A stretch of 46,646 bases of DNA, taken from contig NZ_ABJL02000003.1 of the NCBI RefSeq assembly GCF_000172175.1, forward strand, positions 1 through 46,646, read 5' to 3'. The stretch comes from Bacteroides intestinalis DSM 17393 (GTDB lineage: Bacteria > Bacteroidota > Bacteroidia > Bacteroidales > Bacteroidaceae). Under the pieces are notes generated by a model, which did no database searches, was not told the DNA's origin, and saw only the letters and a program-made list of their open reading frames with translations. Shown one piece after another: positions 25,169 to 34,125 of the stretch; position 1 is the stretch's first letter; the number at the start of each line of letters is the position of its first letter. The position numbers were made by a program, and so were the translations under genes.

Positions 25169-27124
25169 ATGGAAGAAAGCAAAGAATTACAAAAACTATA
25201 TGGATTCATGCAAGCATTCATTTATATAACTGTTTGCATAGAGATTCTACTATTTGTTCATTTTCCCTTTAGTGAACAAATTATGCCCTTATTATCAAAA
25301 ATGGCAAAAATTCCTATCTATTCTAATATTCTTTATAGTAAACTATTTACATTCTTTATTATAATGGTTACTTGCATTGGAACACGTTCAAAAAAGGATT
25401 TAGAATTAGACCCGACTAAACAAATCATTTTTCCTTTAATCTTTGGATTCATAATGTTCTTTGGAAGTATATGCTTTCTTTTCTTTAAAGAAAAAGGAGA
25501 AACTAGTTTAGAATGGTATAATATAGCTTACATTATACTATCAATAATTGGAGCGACATTAATAAATTCAGCTCTAGATAACATTTCCAAACGTATTAAA
25601 TCAAACTTTATGAAAGATAGATTTAATATAGAGAATGAAAGCTTTGAACAATCTAAAGACAAGGTAGAAACAGAATTCTCTGTCAATATTCCGATGAAGT
25701 TTTTCTACAATAGAAAGTGGCATAATGGGTGGCTGAATATATGTAACTGTTTTCGTGGAACTTTCGTAATAGGAACGCCTGGAAGTGGTAAATCTTTTTC
25801 TGTTATAAATTCTTTTATAAGACAACATTCAGCTAAAGGATTTGCAGAAGTTGTTTACGACTTCAAATTTCCTGAACTTGCCAAAATTGCATATTATAAT
25901 TATCAAAAGAACAAGCAATTAGGAAAAATACCAAGTAATTTCAAGTTCAATGTCATTAATTTTTCTGATATTGAATATAGTAGAAGAATAAACCCATTGA
26001 AACGAGAATATATAGAAATCCTAGCAGATGCAACAGAAACGGCAGAAGCATTATATGAGAGTTTACAAAAAGGCGACAAAGGAAGTGGAGGTAATAGCGA
26101 TTTTTTTAAAACATCAGCAGTAAACTTGTTAGCAGCTTCTATTTATTTTTGGTCTAGATACGAGAATGGCAAATATTCAGATTTACCGCATGTACTGGCT
26201 TTCCTTAATCAAGAATATGACGTACTTTTTAAAGTCCTCTTTTCCGAACCTGAATTAAAATCACTAGTTTCCCCATTTGAAGCTGCATATAAATCAGGAG
26301 CAGTGGACCAATTAGAAGGACAGATGGCAAGTCTAAAAGTACAGTTATCAAGACTGGCTACTAAAGAATCTTTTTGGGTATTTAGTGGCAATGATTTCAA
26401 TTTAAAAGTATCAGATAAAAAAGACCCTAGTTATCTTATCATTGCAAATAACCCTAAAACACAAAGCATGAATAGTGCTTTAAATGCACTTATCATTAAC
26501 CGATTAACTAGACTTGTCAATACAAAAGGTAACTACCCTACTTCAATCATAGTAGATGAATGTCCCACATTATATTTTTATCAACTTGCAACACTACTTT
26601 CTACTGCACGTAGCAATAAGGTTTCAATTTGTTTGGGATTACAGGAACTACCGCAATTAGAAGAACAATACGGCAAAGCTACCGCAAAAACTATAACTTC
26701 TATTATAGGTAACACTTTATCCGGGCAAGCTAAAGCTCCTGAAACTTTAGATTGGCTACAAAAACTATTTGGAAAAGTTAAGCAAGTAAAAGAAGGTGTT
26801 ACTATCAGAAGAAACGAAACAACAATTAATATGAATGAACAAATGGATTTTGTTATCCCGGCATCCAAAATATCTTCATTACAAGCTGGTACATTAGTAG
26901 GGCAAGTTGCATTAGATTTTGGACAAGAAGATAATTTTCCAACAGCGATGTACCATTGCAAAACCAATTTAGATTTAAAAAAAATTAAGAAAGAAGAAGA
27001 AGCCTACAAAGAACTGCCAAAAGTATATAACTTTGGGACAGCAGATAATAGAGAGAAATTACTGCAAAAAAACTTTAAGAGAATATACGACGAAGTAGAA
27101 ACAGTAATAGAACAATATGTATAA
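25169..27124 (+). CDS. Type IV coupling protein (VirD4/TraG-like ATPase)
   Basis: The 651-aa protein has an N-terminal membrane region with about four helices (11-31, 46-64, 84-108, 118-136). The soluble P-loop ATPase has Walker A GTPGSGKSFS at about residue 202 and Walker B TSIIVDECPTLYF at about 459, followed by LLSTARSNKVSICLGLQELPQLEEQYG and IIGNTLSGQA. These are hallmarks of coupling proteins that carry the relaxosome to the channel. This fits the TraG channel ATPase at 4 kb and relaxase at 39 kb. It overlaps the XRE gene by 8 bp. Confidence 0.93.
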   Translation: MEESKELQKLYGFMQAFIYITVCIEILLFVHFPFSEQIMPLLSKMAKIPIYSNILYSKLFTFFIIMVTCIGTRSKKDLELDPTKQIIFPLIFGFIMFFGSICFLFFKEKGETSLEWYNIAYIILSIIGATLINSALDNISKRIKSNFMKDRFNIENESFEQSKDKVETEFSVNIPMKFFYNRKWHNGWLNICNCFRGTFVIGTPGSGKSFSVINSFIRQHSAKGFAEVVYDFKFPELAKIAYYNYQKNKQLGKIPSNFKFNVINFSDIEYSRRINPLKREYIEILADATETAEALYESLQKGDKGSGGNSDFFKTSAVNLLAASIYFWSRYENGKYSDLPHVLAFLNQEYDVLFKVLFSEPELKSLVSPFEAAYKSGAVDQLEGQMASLKVQLSRLATKESFWVFSGNDFNLKVSDKKDPSYLIIANNPKTQSMNSALNALIINRLTRLVNTKGNYPTSIIVDECPTLYFYQLATLLSTARSNKVSICLGLQELPQLEEQYGKATAKTITSIIGNTLSGQAKAPETLDWLQKLFGKVKQVKEGVTIRRNETTINMNEQMDFVIPASKISSLQAGTLVGQVALDFGQEDNFPTAMYHCKTNLDLKKIKKEEEAYKELPKVYNFGTADNREKLLQKNFKRIYDEVETVIEQYV

Positions 27125-27503
27125 CATTACATTACCAATTTTAGGCACAAGGTTAAAGCAAATCCGAGAGCATATAGGATATTCCCAAGCTCAATTAGCA
27201 GAACAGCTGAACTGTAAACAAAATGCGATTTCAAATCTTGAACTAGGAAAAGGGGGCAGCCTAAAACTTTTATTTCAAGTGCTGAATTTTTATTCTAACT
27301 ATGTTTTTATAGATTTAATATTTAGTGAAAAGTTTTATCTGATTTCTAATACAGAAGAAGATGAAGCGCAAAAAGCCAATTATAATTCTGTTATAATAGA
27401 AATTATAAGACAATCAGAAAAAAACTATGAGGATGCTATGTCAAACGCTAAAAAAGAGCTAGAAGCTAATCTTCAAAAAGCCATCAATTTATTACAGCCC
27501 TAA
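27117..27503 (+). CDS. XRE-family helix-turn-helix regulator
   Basis: The 128-aa protein has an HTH_3 domain at about 9-65 (GTRLKQIREHIGYSQAQLAEQLNCKQNAISNLELGKGG) and a charged helical C-terminus (KNYEDAMSNAKKELEANLQKAI). It is the last gene of the accessory conjugation operon, overlapping the coupling protein gene, so it may feed back on transfer gene expression. The repeated promoter leaders are attractive targets. Confidence 0.85.
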   Translation: MYNITLPILGTRLKQIREHIGYSQAQLAEQLNCKQNAISNLELGKGGSLKLLFQVLNFYSNYVFIDLIFSEKFYLISNTEEDEAQKANYNSVIIEIIRQSEKNYEDAMSNAKKELEANLQKAINLLQP

Positions 27504-27505
27504 TA

Positions 27506-27541
27506 AAATAAAAGAGAGTACAAAATACTCTCTTTTATTTT
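27506..27541. terminator. Terminator at the end of the accessory conjugation operon
   Basis: AAATAAAAGAGAGTA pairs with TACTCTCTTTTATTT around CAAAA, with T-rich flanks. Confidence 0.88.
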
Positions 27542-27564
27542 CCAATATTACTTTAAAGAATTTG

Positions 27565-27865
27565 TGATACCTATTCTTTTGGAGTTCTGGCACTGATGGG
27601 CGTATATAGCATGATGAAATGATACCGAATTATCGTCCCTGGTACACCCTGAAGAACTCCTTTTTGATACCAAATACAAAAAGCTGCTGGAAGCCGGACA
27701 CAAAGAATTGATACCATAAAACTATAGGGAAAAAGAAGAAGGACAAAATGCCATATTATATATAAATAATATGAATATGTGATTAATATCCTTCACTCCC
27801 CGAAACCCAGAAAGAGCAACACGAGAATCTTCTTTTCCCTATGTCCATTTCATAAAAATGATACC
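27565..27865 (-). repeat. GGTATCA-unit repeat, copy F (divergent)
   Basis: This 301-bp segment starts and ends exactly with TGATACC. It holds the second-block units (55, 45 and 44 bp type) and the AT-rich middle, with more substitutions than the other copies, for example TGCCAGAACTCC for TGCCGGAACTCC. It separates the conjugation modules from the cargo operon. Confidence 0.8.
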
Positions 27866-27937
27866 AGTATAATAACAAATACTTATAATATGAAAAGAGA
27901 GCATCCAAATACATACCTTTTAACAATACAATCGAAA

Positions 27938-28366
27938 TCAATCTATCCTATCTAATTCTATTATAGCTACTTTCTCTTTATCTGGACTTGCTTCATTTTG
28001 TATAAGAGTTATATGTTTTTGGGTATAGCTTTTAATAACCCAAGGAGCACCACCTAAATATAAAGCATTGCTATTAAATATGATATATTTTCCTTCTATT
28101 TTGTAAGTAATATCAATTTCATCGTAACTTTCCCAATTTACTTTCCCCGATTGAGTATCTATAAATTGCATACCTACTCCCATATTGGGAACTACCCAAG
28201 CATCACAACGACCTGTACCACGCCATGAGGTTTGATATAGTTTTTGGGGAGTAAGTTCTCCTATTTGTACCTCTGGATTTTTATCATCACAACTTGTAAA
28301 ACTTATGTTTACTAAAAATAATGCCCAAAGCATTAATAAGCAAGATTGTTTAAAATAATGTACCAT
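27938..28366 (-). CDS. Lipocalin-like small lipoprotein after the MACPF gene
   Basis: The 142-aa protein has a lipobox (ISFTSCDDKN, Cys26). The mature part, LYQTSWRGTGRCDAWVVP..MQFIDTQSGKVNWESYDEIDITYKIEGKYIIFNS..WVIKSYTQKHITLIQNE, follows the GxW start and repeated strands of lipocalin-like DUF domains. It is the last gene of the MACPF operon (43-bp gap). An immunity or chaperone-like role for the pore formers is plausible but unproven. Confidence 0.7.
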   Translation of the reverse strand: MVHYFKQSCLLMLWALFLVNISFTSCDDKNPEVQIGELTPQKLYQTSWRGTGRCDAWVVPNMGVGMQFIDTQSGKVNWESYDEIDITYKIEGKYIIFNSNALYLGGAPWVIKSYTQKHITLIQNEASPDKEKVAIIELDRID

Positions 28367-28409
28367 GTATTAAAATAGATTATATTAATATAAATACCAG
28401 ACTTCAAAA

Positions 28410-30089
28410 TTACAATCCTATAATTGTGTATAGATTTGCTAATGTTGCTATTGAAATCTGTTTTTCTACTAAATTAGAAGCCCATGAACTAAGACCATAT
28501 ACTTCCAGCAAACTCTCATCTCTTTCATCTGCAAAAAATGAAAAACAGAGTTTGGTAGTTGGGTCGTATAAATATTCCATATTAGTTGCCTCATGATAGT
28601 ACTTACAGAAACCTTTTTCATTGAAGTTCTCCAAAACCATACATAGCGGAGAACGCATTTGAGGATTAATACGCTTTCTAGTATTATAACTTATCTGAAT
28701 ATCAGAGCTGAAATACCTTGATATTTCTGCCGATATAATTTGGGCTTTTTTGATAAAAACATTATCATCTTCATTTTGCCTTAATTCCGCATCCGTAGCA
28801 TTACTTTTACTCAATACTATTTGGTCACCCTGTCTTGTTGTTAACACAGCAGCTACATCATATAAACTTTCTCCCGAAGCAGATGTCTTTGTCAATACTC
28901 TTGCAATCGTAATAGACGGAGTATAAAGTCTTGTAACAGGAAGAAGAATTTCCTTAGAAGTATCATCAAAACGTCTTTGAAAGTTTCTTTCCAGTACAAA
29001 ATCCGACATTGGATATAATCCTTCTTCTATTAAATCAATCACTGTATGATTTTTTGAATCATTTAATGATTTTCTCCAAGATTGCAAGTTTATATTTATG
29101 TCTTTAAGTGCCATTGTAGTATTCACTACACCTGTTTCATCTTGAATACCACCCAATGTTTTTACACGTATAAATATATCTTGTCTTTTGTAAACTGTAG
29201 AATCAAAAGTACCATCCTTTCCATTAAATCCGAACGACCCATTAAGTGAATCACCTTTATATACAAGTGAAGCATTAATATTTTTCTCTAAGGATTTAGT
29301 TTTCTGTTCAACATTCGTATTTGAATCCGCATTACCCATATATTGCGCAAAAGCTCTTCCACCTGTATAATAACCAACAACAACAAAATCTCCATATGAA
29401 TCAATGATAGATGATATAGGAGAGGTATATAAATTATTAATAAAAGACCTTCTTAAAAACTGCCTTGCAAACACTTTATTAGAACCATTGGAACTTAACA
29501 AGGTAAATTTGCCATGAGCAAACAATATATTCATTTCCCCATAAGCTTGTTCTTTTGATTCATTAATAAAAGTTCTAAATGTTTCGGTTGTCGTTTTCTT
29601 TTTCCCTATAGAAAAAAATCCTAGATTTAAAGAAAATCCACTTTTCACAGTTTTACTTATTGATGAAAAATGCGTATAATTATTAAAATCATAATAAGCA
29701 AACGATGACTGGTCGTTCCAGTTAGGATAATTTTCATCAATATATGATTCATCATATTCTTTTAGAGATTCAATATCAAGTATGGAATGCGTAAAGTTAT
29801 CAAAATCACTTGGTATATAATTCCCCTTAAGCAATTTATAACCATAACCTAGATATTTATCAGTTCCCCCAATCATCTCACCACTTCTTGTCAACTCTTC
29901 ATCAAAAGAAGGTTGTCCTGTAATAACATCTGGAAGAGATGGATTACGTTCTTGAAGAATCACATCATCACATGAATAATCAGTTTCAACCACTGTATTT
30001 TGCTGTGCGCATAAGTTCAAATCCTCTGAACAAGCTATAAACAATGGAGCTATAACAGATAAAATTATTATATATAATATTGATTTCAT
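28410..30089 (-). CDS. MACPF-domain lipoprotein, BSAP-like putative antimicrobial pore former
   Basis: The 559-aa protein has a lipoprotein signal (PLFIACSEDLN, Cys20) and a MACPF domain. The motif YGDFVVVGYYTGGRA at residues 232-246 matches the MACPF pattern (aromatic-G-x-x..GG). Upstream FINESKEQAYGEMN and downstream amphipathic NINASLVYKGDSLNGSFGFNG fit the helix-strand clusters. A C-terminal domain (about 400-559) has one Cys pair (EKGFCKYYHEATNMEYLYDPTTKLCFSFF). MACPF proteins of Bacteroidales (BSAP types) kill related strains by targeting outer-membrane protein or LPS. The CSED start after lipidation resembles Bacteroides surface-export signals. It is encoded 9 bp after the 440-aa lipoprotein gene. 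Confidence 0.82.
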   Translation of the reverse strand: MKSILYIIILSVIAPLFIACSEDLNLCAQQNTVVETDYSCDDVILQERNPSLPDVITGQPSFDEELTRSGEMIGGTDKYLGYGYKLLKGNYIPSDFDNFTHSILDIESLKEYDESYIDENYPNWNDQSSFAYYDFNNYTHFSSISKTVKSGFSLNLGFFSIGKKKTTTETFRTFINESKEQAYGEMNILFAHGKFTLLSSNGSNKVFARQFLRRSFINNLYTSPISSIIDSYGDFVVVGYYTGGRAFAQYMGNADSNTNVEQKTKSLEKNINASLVYKGDSLNGSFGFNGKDGTFDSTVYKRQDIFIRVKTLGGIQDETGVVNTTMALKDININLQSWRKSLNDSKNHTVIDLIEEGLYPMSDFVLERNFQRRFDDTSKEILLPVTRLYTPSITIARVLTKTSASGESLYDVAAVLTTRQGDQIVLSKSNATDAELRQNEDDNVFIKKAQIISAEISRYFSSDIQISYNTRKRINPQMRSPLCMVLENFNEKGFCKYYHEATNMEYLYDPTTKLCFSFFADERDESLLEVYGLSSWASNLVEKQISIATLANLYTIIGL

Positions 30090-30098
30090 AATCTTTTC

Positions 30099-31421
30099 TT
30101 ATTGCAGATTATTATTAGATAAACTTTTCATATATTCTTCTAAAGGAATTGTTACTATTTCGTCTGGTTTTGCCTTTGATGTAGTATTTATTATTCCATA
30201 CCAAGAACCTTTAAATTTAACTTCTCTATCATTAGCCTCATTTCCATTACGATAAGTCATAGTAATAGTATAGTCAGCCTTTACACTATATTTCTTTAAA
30301 TAAGTCGTTACTTTAATTAAAGATGGCTCATCAACTTCTACCGGAATAGTCACCGATAATGTTTTAGGTATCTCATACGTTGTGGAAGTATAAGGAGCTC
30401 TAGGCAAAAATATTGTTGAATCAGGCATTTCCCCACTACTAAAATTGCCAGGGGCAATAAATTGCCCGGCTATTATTGCAGGACGTAAAAACATTTGTTC
30501 TTCATTTGCCATTGGAATTTTCAAAGCTCCTTTTTCTGTATAACAAGAAGTATCTTTTACATCTTTTTTTGCATAAATTGTAATATTTGATGGTCCAGCA
30601 ACTGCTCCTGTCTGACCATTTGAATACACAACAACAGGGTCTAATTCCGTCACTACAGCTTTAGGTTCAAATGCTATTTCTTTTACTTTAAATTTATCCT
30701 GAAACTCTAATAGAAACTCTTGCTGTGGTTGCTTATTATATTTTGCATACCCTACCTGCCCATTACTCTTTACTTCTATAGAATAATTAAACACACTCCA
30801 AGGATTATTGGGGTCTGCCGTTCCTAAATATGTCTGATTTTCAATATTAAAATATCCTTTATATGTTGATGGTATAAGGTCCCAACTTCCAGAACTTATA
30901 TCTTCCGAGTCCCAAACAAAAACAAGTTTATTGTTTGGGTCATTGTTATATTGACCACAAACCAATGGCTTATTATAAGACTTTGAATAAATCAAATATG
31001 GTATTCCACTACTAGGTGGCAAAATCTTTAAATAGAATTTTGAAGAACTATAAGCTGAAAGTATCAATTCTTTTCTCATTCCTTGAGTAGAAAGATAAGG
31101 CTGTCCAACCACTCCACCTCCTCTGACTTTCAACGCAAAAGGAAGCTCTCTAACAGCATACATATTTGATGAATAAAATTCATCTGTCTCAGGATAATAA
31201 GAATAAGATTTCGTTTCTGGCTTTTTTTTAAACTCATCTATATTAGAAAACAGACTCACAGAGTCAGCAACAGAGATAGCTCTTGACTGGATTGAACTTT
31301 CTGATGTTTCCGAAAAATCATATAAAAGTTCAGAACTTTTTTCACAAGAGACAAGACCAATAGTCATTGCTCCTACCAATAATTGACTTACGCCCCAAAA
31401 AGAATAGAATTTTTTTTTCAT
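30099..31421 (-). CDS. Lipoprotein with aerolysin-like C-terminal pattern, putative pore-former partner
   Basis: This 440-aa protein has a lipobox (IGLVSCEKSS, Cys26). Residues about 90-235 contain YLSTQGM..YLIYSKSYNKPLVCGQYNNDPNNKLVFVWD..GSWDLIPSTYKGYFNIENQTYLG, a beta-trefoil (ricin-like) pattern. The last 100 residues (TLSVTIPVEVDEPSLIKVTTYLKKYSVKADYTITMTYRNG..VKFKGSWYGI) resemble the end of aerolysin/ETX-MTX2 proteins, where a Pro-containing strand is followed by alternating strands and a G-x-W/Y-x-G turn. I judge this by eye only. It is first in the operon with the MACPF gene and may be a partner or receptor-binding component. Confidence 0.5.
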   Translation of the reverse strand: MKKKFYSFWGVSQLLVGAMTIGLVSCEKSSELLYDFSETSESSIQSRAISVADSVSLFSNIDEFKKKPETKSYSYYPETDEFYSSNMYAVRELPFALKVRGGGVVGQPYLSTQGMRKELILSAYSSSKFYLKILPPSSGIPYLIYSKSYNKPLVCGQYNNDPNNKLVFVWDSEDISSGSWDLIPSTYKGYFNIENQTYLGTADPNNPWSVFNYSIEVKSNGQVGYAKYNKQPQQEFLLEFQDKFKVKEIAFEPKAVVTELDPVVVYSNGQTGAVAGPSNITIYAKKDVKDTSCYTEKGALKIPMANEEQMFLRPAIIAGQFIAPGNFSSGEMPDSTIFLPRAPYTSTTYEIPKTLSVTIPVEVDEPSLIKVTTYLKKYSVKADYTITMTYRNGNEANDREVKFKGSWYGIINTTSKAKPDEIVTIPLEEYMKSLSNNNLQ

Positions 31422-31518
31422 AAATATAGTTTTAAAATTATGTCCTTAGAAACAAATACACAATAGAGTTCACGTAGATTTACTTTCTGACGCACGCGAA
31501 TACGCCACATATACAAAA

Positions 31519-31562
31519 GGACGAAGAGAAAACAAATCCATGATGCCAAAAACTTTTAGGTA
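31519..31562 (-). repeat. Decayed remnant of the GGTATCA-unit repeat (copy G)
   Basis: GGACGAAGAGAAAACA and ATGATGCCAAAAACTTTTAGG match, with changes, the edge of copy E (reverse strand). The heptamer reads TGATGCC. The rest of the 211-bp gap 31422-31632 shows nothing else except the hairpin at 31568-31608. Confidence 0.6.
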
Positions 31563-31567
31563 AATAT

Positions 31568-31608
31568 ATAAATAGCTCTTACAGCATATTACGTTAAGAG
31601 CTATTTAT
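31568..31608 (-). terminator. Terminator-like perfect hairpin after the papain-like lipoprotein gene
   Basis: ATAAATAGCTCTTA and TAAGAGCTATTTAT form a perfect 14-bp stem with a 13-nt loop. Read leftward it is followed by a T/A-rich tract. It separates the 332-aa gene from the MACPF operon, so the latter may need its own promoter or partial read-through. Confidence 0.65.
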
Positions 31609-31632
31609 CCCAAAAAGTCAGTTATATTTTAC

Positions 31633-32631
31633 TTAATTTCCCGAAAGACTTAGCCAAAGACGAACTGTTCTTTTAGCCTTATTCTGTTCTCCTTCTAGAA
31701 TCTTTGCATCACCTTTCTTATAGCTTATTTTTAATTGAGAATCAGTCTGTATAGCATCATATAGAGGAAGCAAAAAGAAATTATCTTCATCTAAAAGTTT
31801 TTCCATTATTAACGGAATAATATTTTTACCCATCGCTTGCATTTCTTTAAACTGTGGTAATGTTGTATAAGCGAGAGTACTTGAACTATATTTAGTTTGT
31901 GGATTTATTGAAATTTCTTCGTTCCATGAATTAAACAAATCGTTAAACTTAGTCTTTACCTCACAATTAATATTTGCAGCTTTATCAATGACAGCTTGTT
32001 TTTCTGCATCAGAAAGTTCAATATCTTCTTGTGCTATCTGTTTTGCAAGTTCCTTTATCTCCGACATATCAGTCTTTGTTCTACTCTCGATAAAAGAAAC
32101 CAAAATTCTACCATACAAAGTGCCAGATAGCTCACTCCTTTTATGGGTAATACGCAAATAACGCCCAAGTTTTGACTCCCAAGTACCGCTACTATATACA
32201 ACACTTCCATGAGTCATATCTATACTACTTGTTCCCCAACCATCAACAGTAGCATTGCTACCTTCTGTACTAGTCTGTTCATAATTACAAGACGAACCAT
32301 ATAAAGTTTTAGCATTTTTATACTGTTCTATAAAATCATTGTAAAAAGATTCTGGGTCAATCCATTTGTTAGTTATCCCCATAGAATAAGCAATACAATT
32401 ATATGTACCTGTTGCTTCTCCTGTTACAGAAATATTATTTACATCTAAATTTGGGAAATCCTTTTTAAGATTATCCTTTTCCGCTTGTGTAGGAACCCTT
32501 CTCATAGAAGCAGCTCTAGTAGTAAGTTCGTTTGGATTGGCATTATCCTCCACAGAACCAATCTCTTCGTTTTGCTGACAAGCAATAAGACTAAAAGAGA
32601 AACCTAATAAAATTAAAATTTGTTTTCTCAT
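31633..32631 (-). CDS. Lipoprotein with papain-like (DUF7689-type) domain
   Basis: The 332-aa protein has a lipobox (FSLIACQQNE, Cys18). Residues about 50-180 contain KDFPNLDVNNISVTGEATGTYNCIAYSMGITNKWIDP, then DMTHGSVVYSSGTWESKLGRYLRITHKRSEL..LYGRILVSF. The conserved Cys in YNCIA, the His in MTHG and the SKLG..ITH segment are the pattern of a papain-like fold known from DUF7689 proteins. The C-terminal 150 residues are helical and unassigned. As a surface or periplasmic cysteine peptidase or amidase it could process or protect against the neighbouring pore formers; this is inference. Confidence 0.65.
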   Translation of the reverse strand: MRKQILILLGFSFSLIACQQNEEIGSVEDNANPNELTTRAASMRRVPTQAEKDNLKKDFPNLDVNNISVTGEATGTYNCIAYSMGITNKWIDPESFYNDFIEQYKNAKTLYGSSCNYEQTSTEGSNATVDGWGTSSIDMTHGSVVYSSGTWESKLGRYLRITHKRSELSGTLYGRILVSFIESRTKTDMSEIKELAKQIAQEDIELSDAEKQAVIDKAANINCEVKTKFNDLFNSWNEEISINPQTKYSSSTLAYTTLPQFKEMQAMGKNIIPLIMEKLLDEDNFFLLPLYDAIQTDSQLKISYKKGDAKILEGEQNKAKRTVRLWLSLSGN

Positions 32632-32799
32632 AAAACGATATTTTTAAGTTAGTAATTATTCAGCAAATGCATTTGCATATCGCAAATATATAATACAAAT
32701 TGTATATAATATAAGAATTATATTGTTTTTTCCACTGTTAATGCTTAAAAACATAATATATTTGCTATTTTTGCAATATACAATCTAAATTATACTAAT
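32632..32799. promoter_or_regulatory. Divergent promoter region with palindromic operators
   Basis: The leftward -7 is TATATTTG (32690-32683). It overlaps the inverted pair TTTGC/GCAAA (32672-32686) and adjoins the perfect palindrome GCAAATGCATTTGC (32663-32676). The rightward -7 is TATTTTTG (32766-32773). Neither has a convincing -33 TTTG. Between them lies ATACAA-A-TTGTAT (32693-32705). The gene pair on the right originally ended with a TetR regulator, so these palindromes are candidate TetR operators controlling both directions. Confidence 0.55.
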
Positions 32800-34011
32800 A
32801 TGGAAAAAACTTATCATTCATTAAAAGACTTTGAACTATCCTATGGGAAAAATGCTATTGAGAGAGCAAATGATTTCCAGCAGTACATTGAGCAACTAAA
32901 TGATTTCGGATGTAAAAGCTATTGGATAACTTCACATACAGGTATCGGTTCAACAATGGCAATTGAAGGCTTCAACGAACCTGTTATTGCATTTATTTCT
33001 AATGATTATTTAGGTATGTCACAAAGAGAAGAAACTAAACAAGCAGGTATAGATGCTATAAAAAAATATGGAACAGGTGCTTGCGCTGCACAAGTAATAG
33101 GTGGTTATCTCGACATACACCAACAGCTAGAGAAAGAAATAGCTTCTTTTGTAGGACAAGAAGAAGCTATTTTATTTTCTTCCGGATTTGGAGCAAATGC
33201 CGGAATACTAAGAGCCTTATTGGGTCAAAATGATATTGCATTGATAGACCCTTATATCCACACAAGCGCAATGGCTGGACTAAAAGGAACAAATATAAAA
33301 CGAATTGGGCATAACGACCTAGAATATTTGGAGAAGGTACTAAAAGAAGTCAAAGGGCAATATCAAACTAAACTTGTAATAATAGATGGTGTATATTCCC
33401 AGGATGGGGATTTGTCTTTACTTCCGGAAATTATTACTCTTTGCAAGACTTATGAAACCATGCTGATGTTAGATGATGCACATGGAATAGGAGTAATGGG
33501 AGCCAATGGCAGAGGAACAGCTGAATACTATAACTGTTTAGGTCAAATTGATATTATTACTGGCACATTCAGCAAGTCATTTGGTTGCGTAGGGGGATTT
33601 GCAGCAGCTTCGAAGAAGATAATACAATACTTGAAATTTTATGCGGACAGCAATGTGTTTTCAGCAGCCCCTACCCCACAAGTCACAGCATCCATACTAA
33701 AAGCTTTAGAGATTATAAAAAAAGAACCACAAATAAGAACCAAACTTTGGGAAAATACGAACTATCTTAGAAAACGGTTGAAAGAAGAAGGGTTCGACAT
33801 AGGAAAATCTGTTTCCCCTATTTTTCCTATTATGATAAGAGATAATAAAAAGGTTTACGAAATTGCTAAAATGTTGCAAGAAAAAGGTATCTTTACAATT
33901 GGAATTGTATATCCGGCTGTAAGAACCAAAGAAGCAAGATTAAGGGTCAGCGTTCTTGCCACGCATAAACTTGAACAATTAGAATCTTTAGTCAATACTC
34001 TTAATGAGTAA
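32800..34011 (+). CDS. Alpha-oxoamine synthase family PLP enzyme, C-terminus altered by IS66 insertion
   Basis: This 403-aa fold-type I PLP enzyme has FISNDYLGMS, YGTGACAAQVIGGY, FSSGFGANAGIL, MLDDAHGIGVMG and PLP lysine 259 in GTFSKSFG. These define alpha-oxoamine synthases (KBL, BioF, serine palmitoyltransferase, CqsA), which join an amino acid to an acyl thioester. The substrate cannot be told; the sequence differs from Bacteroides serine palmitoyltransferase as I know it. The stop codon TAA is supplied by the left end of the IS66 element. Without the insertion the frame would continue DINKNIKIK for about 411 aa, ending 2 bp before the TetR gene. Activity probably survives because only the tail changes. 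Confidence 0.85.
   Translation: MEKTYHSLKDFELSYGKNAIERANDFQQYIEQLNDFGCKSYWITSHTGIGSTMAIEGFNEPVIAFISNDYLGMSQREETKQAGIDAIKKYGTGACAAQVIGGYLDIHQQLEKEIASFVGQEEAILFSSGFGANAGILRALLGQNDIALIDPYIHTSAMAGLKGTNIKRIGHNDLEYLEKVLKEVKGQYQTKLVIIDGVYSQDGDLSLLPEIITLCKTYETMLMLDDAHGIGVMGANGRGTAEYYNCLGQIDIITGTFSKSFGCVGGFAAASKKIIQYLKFYADSNVFSAAPTPQVTASILKALEIIKKEPQIRTKLWENTNYLRKRLKEEGFDIGKSVSPIFPIMIRDNKKVYEIAKMLQEKGIFTIGIVYPAVRTKEARLRVSVLATHKLEQLESLVNTLNE
34000..34007 (+). repeat. 8-bp target-site duplication, left copy
   Basis: CTTAATGA lies immediately outside the left IS66 end and is repeated at 36609-36616. Confidence 0.92.
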
Positions 34012-34125
34012 GTATTCGGCCAACTACAGGTATTAAACCTTTATATACAACAATAGCGACTGTCACTATGAACCTAATAGTATCAGCCGCTATTGTTTTG
34101 TTGAACCCATATGTTACAGTTTATA

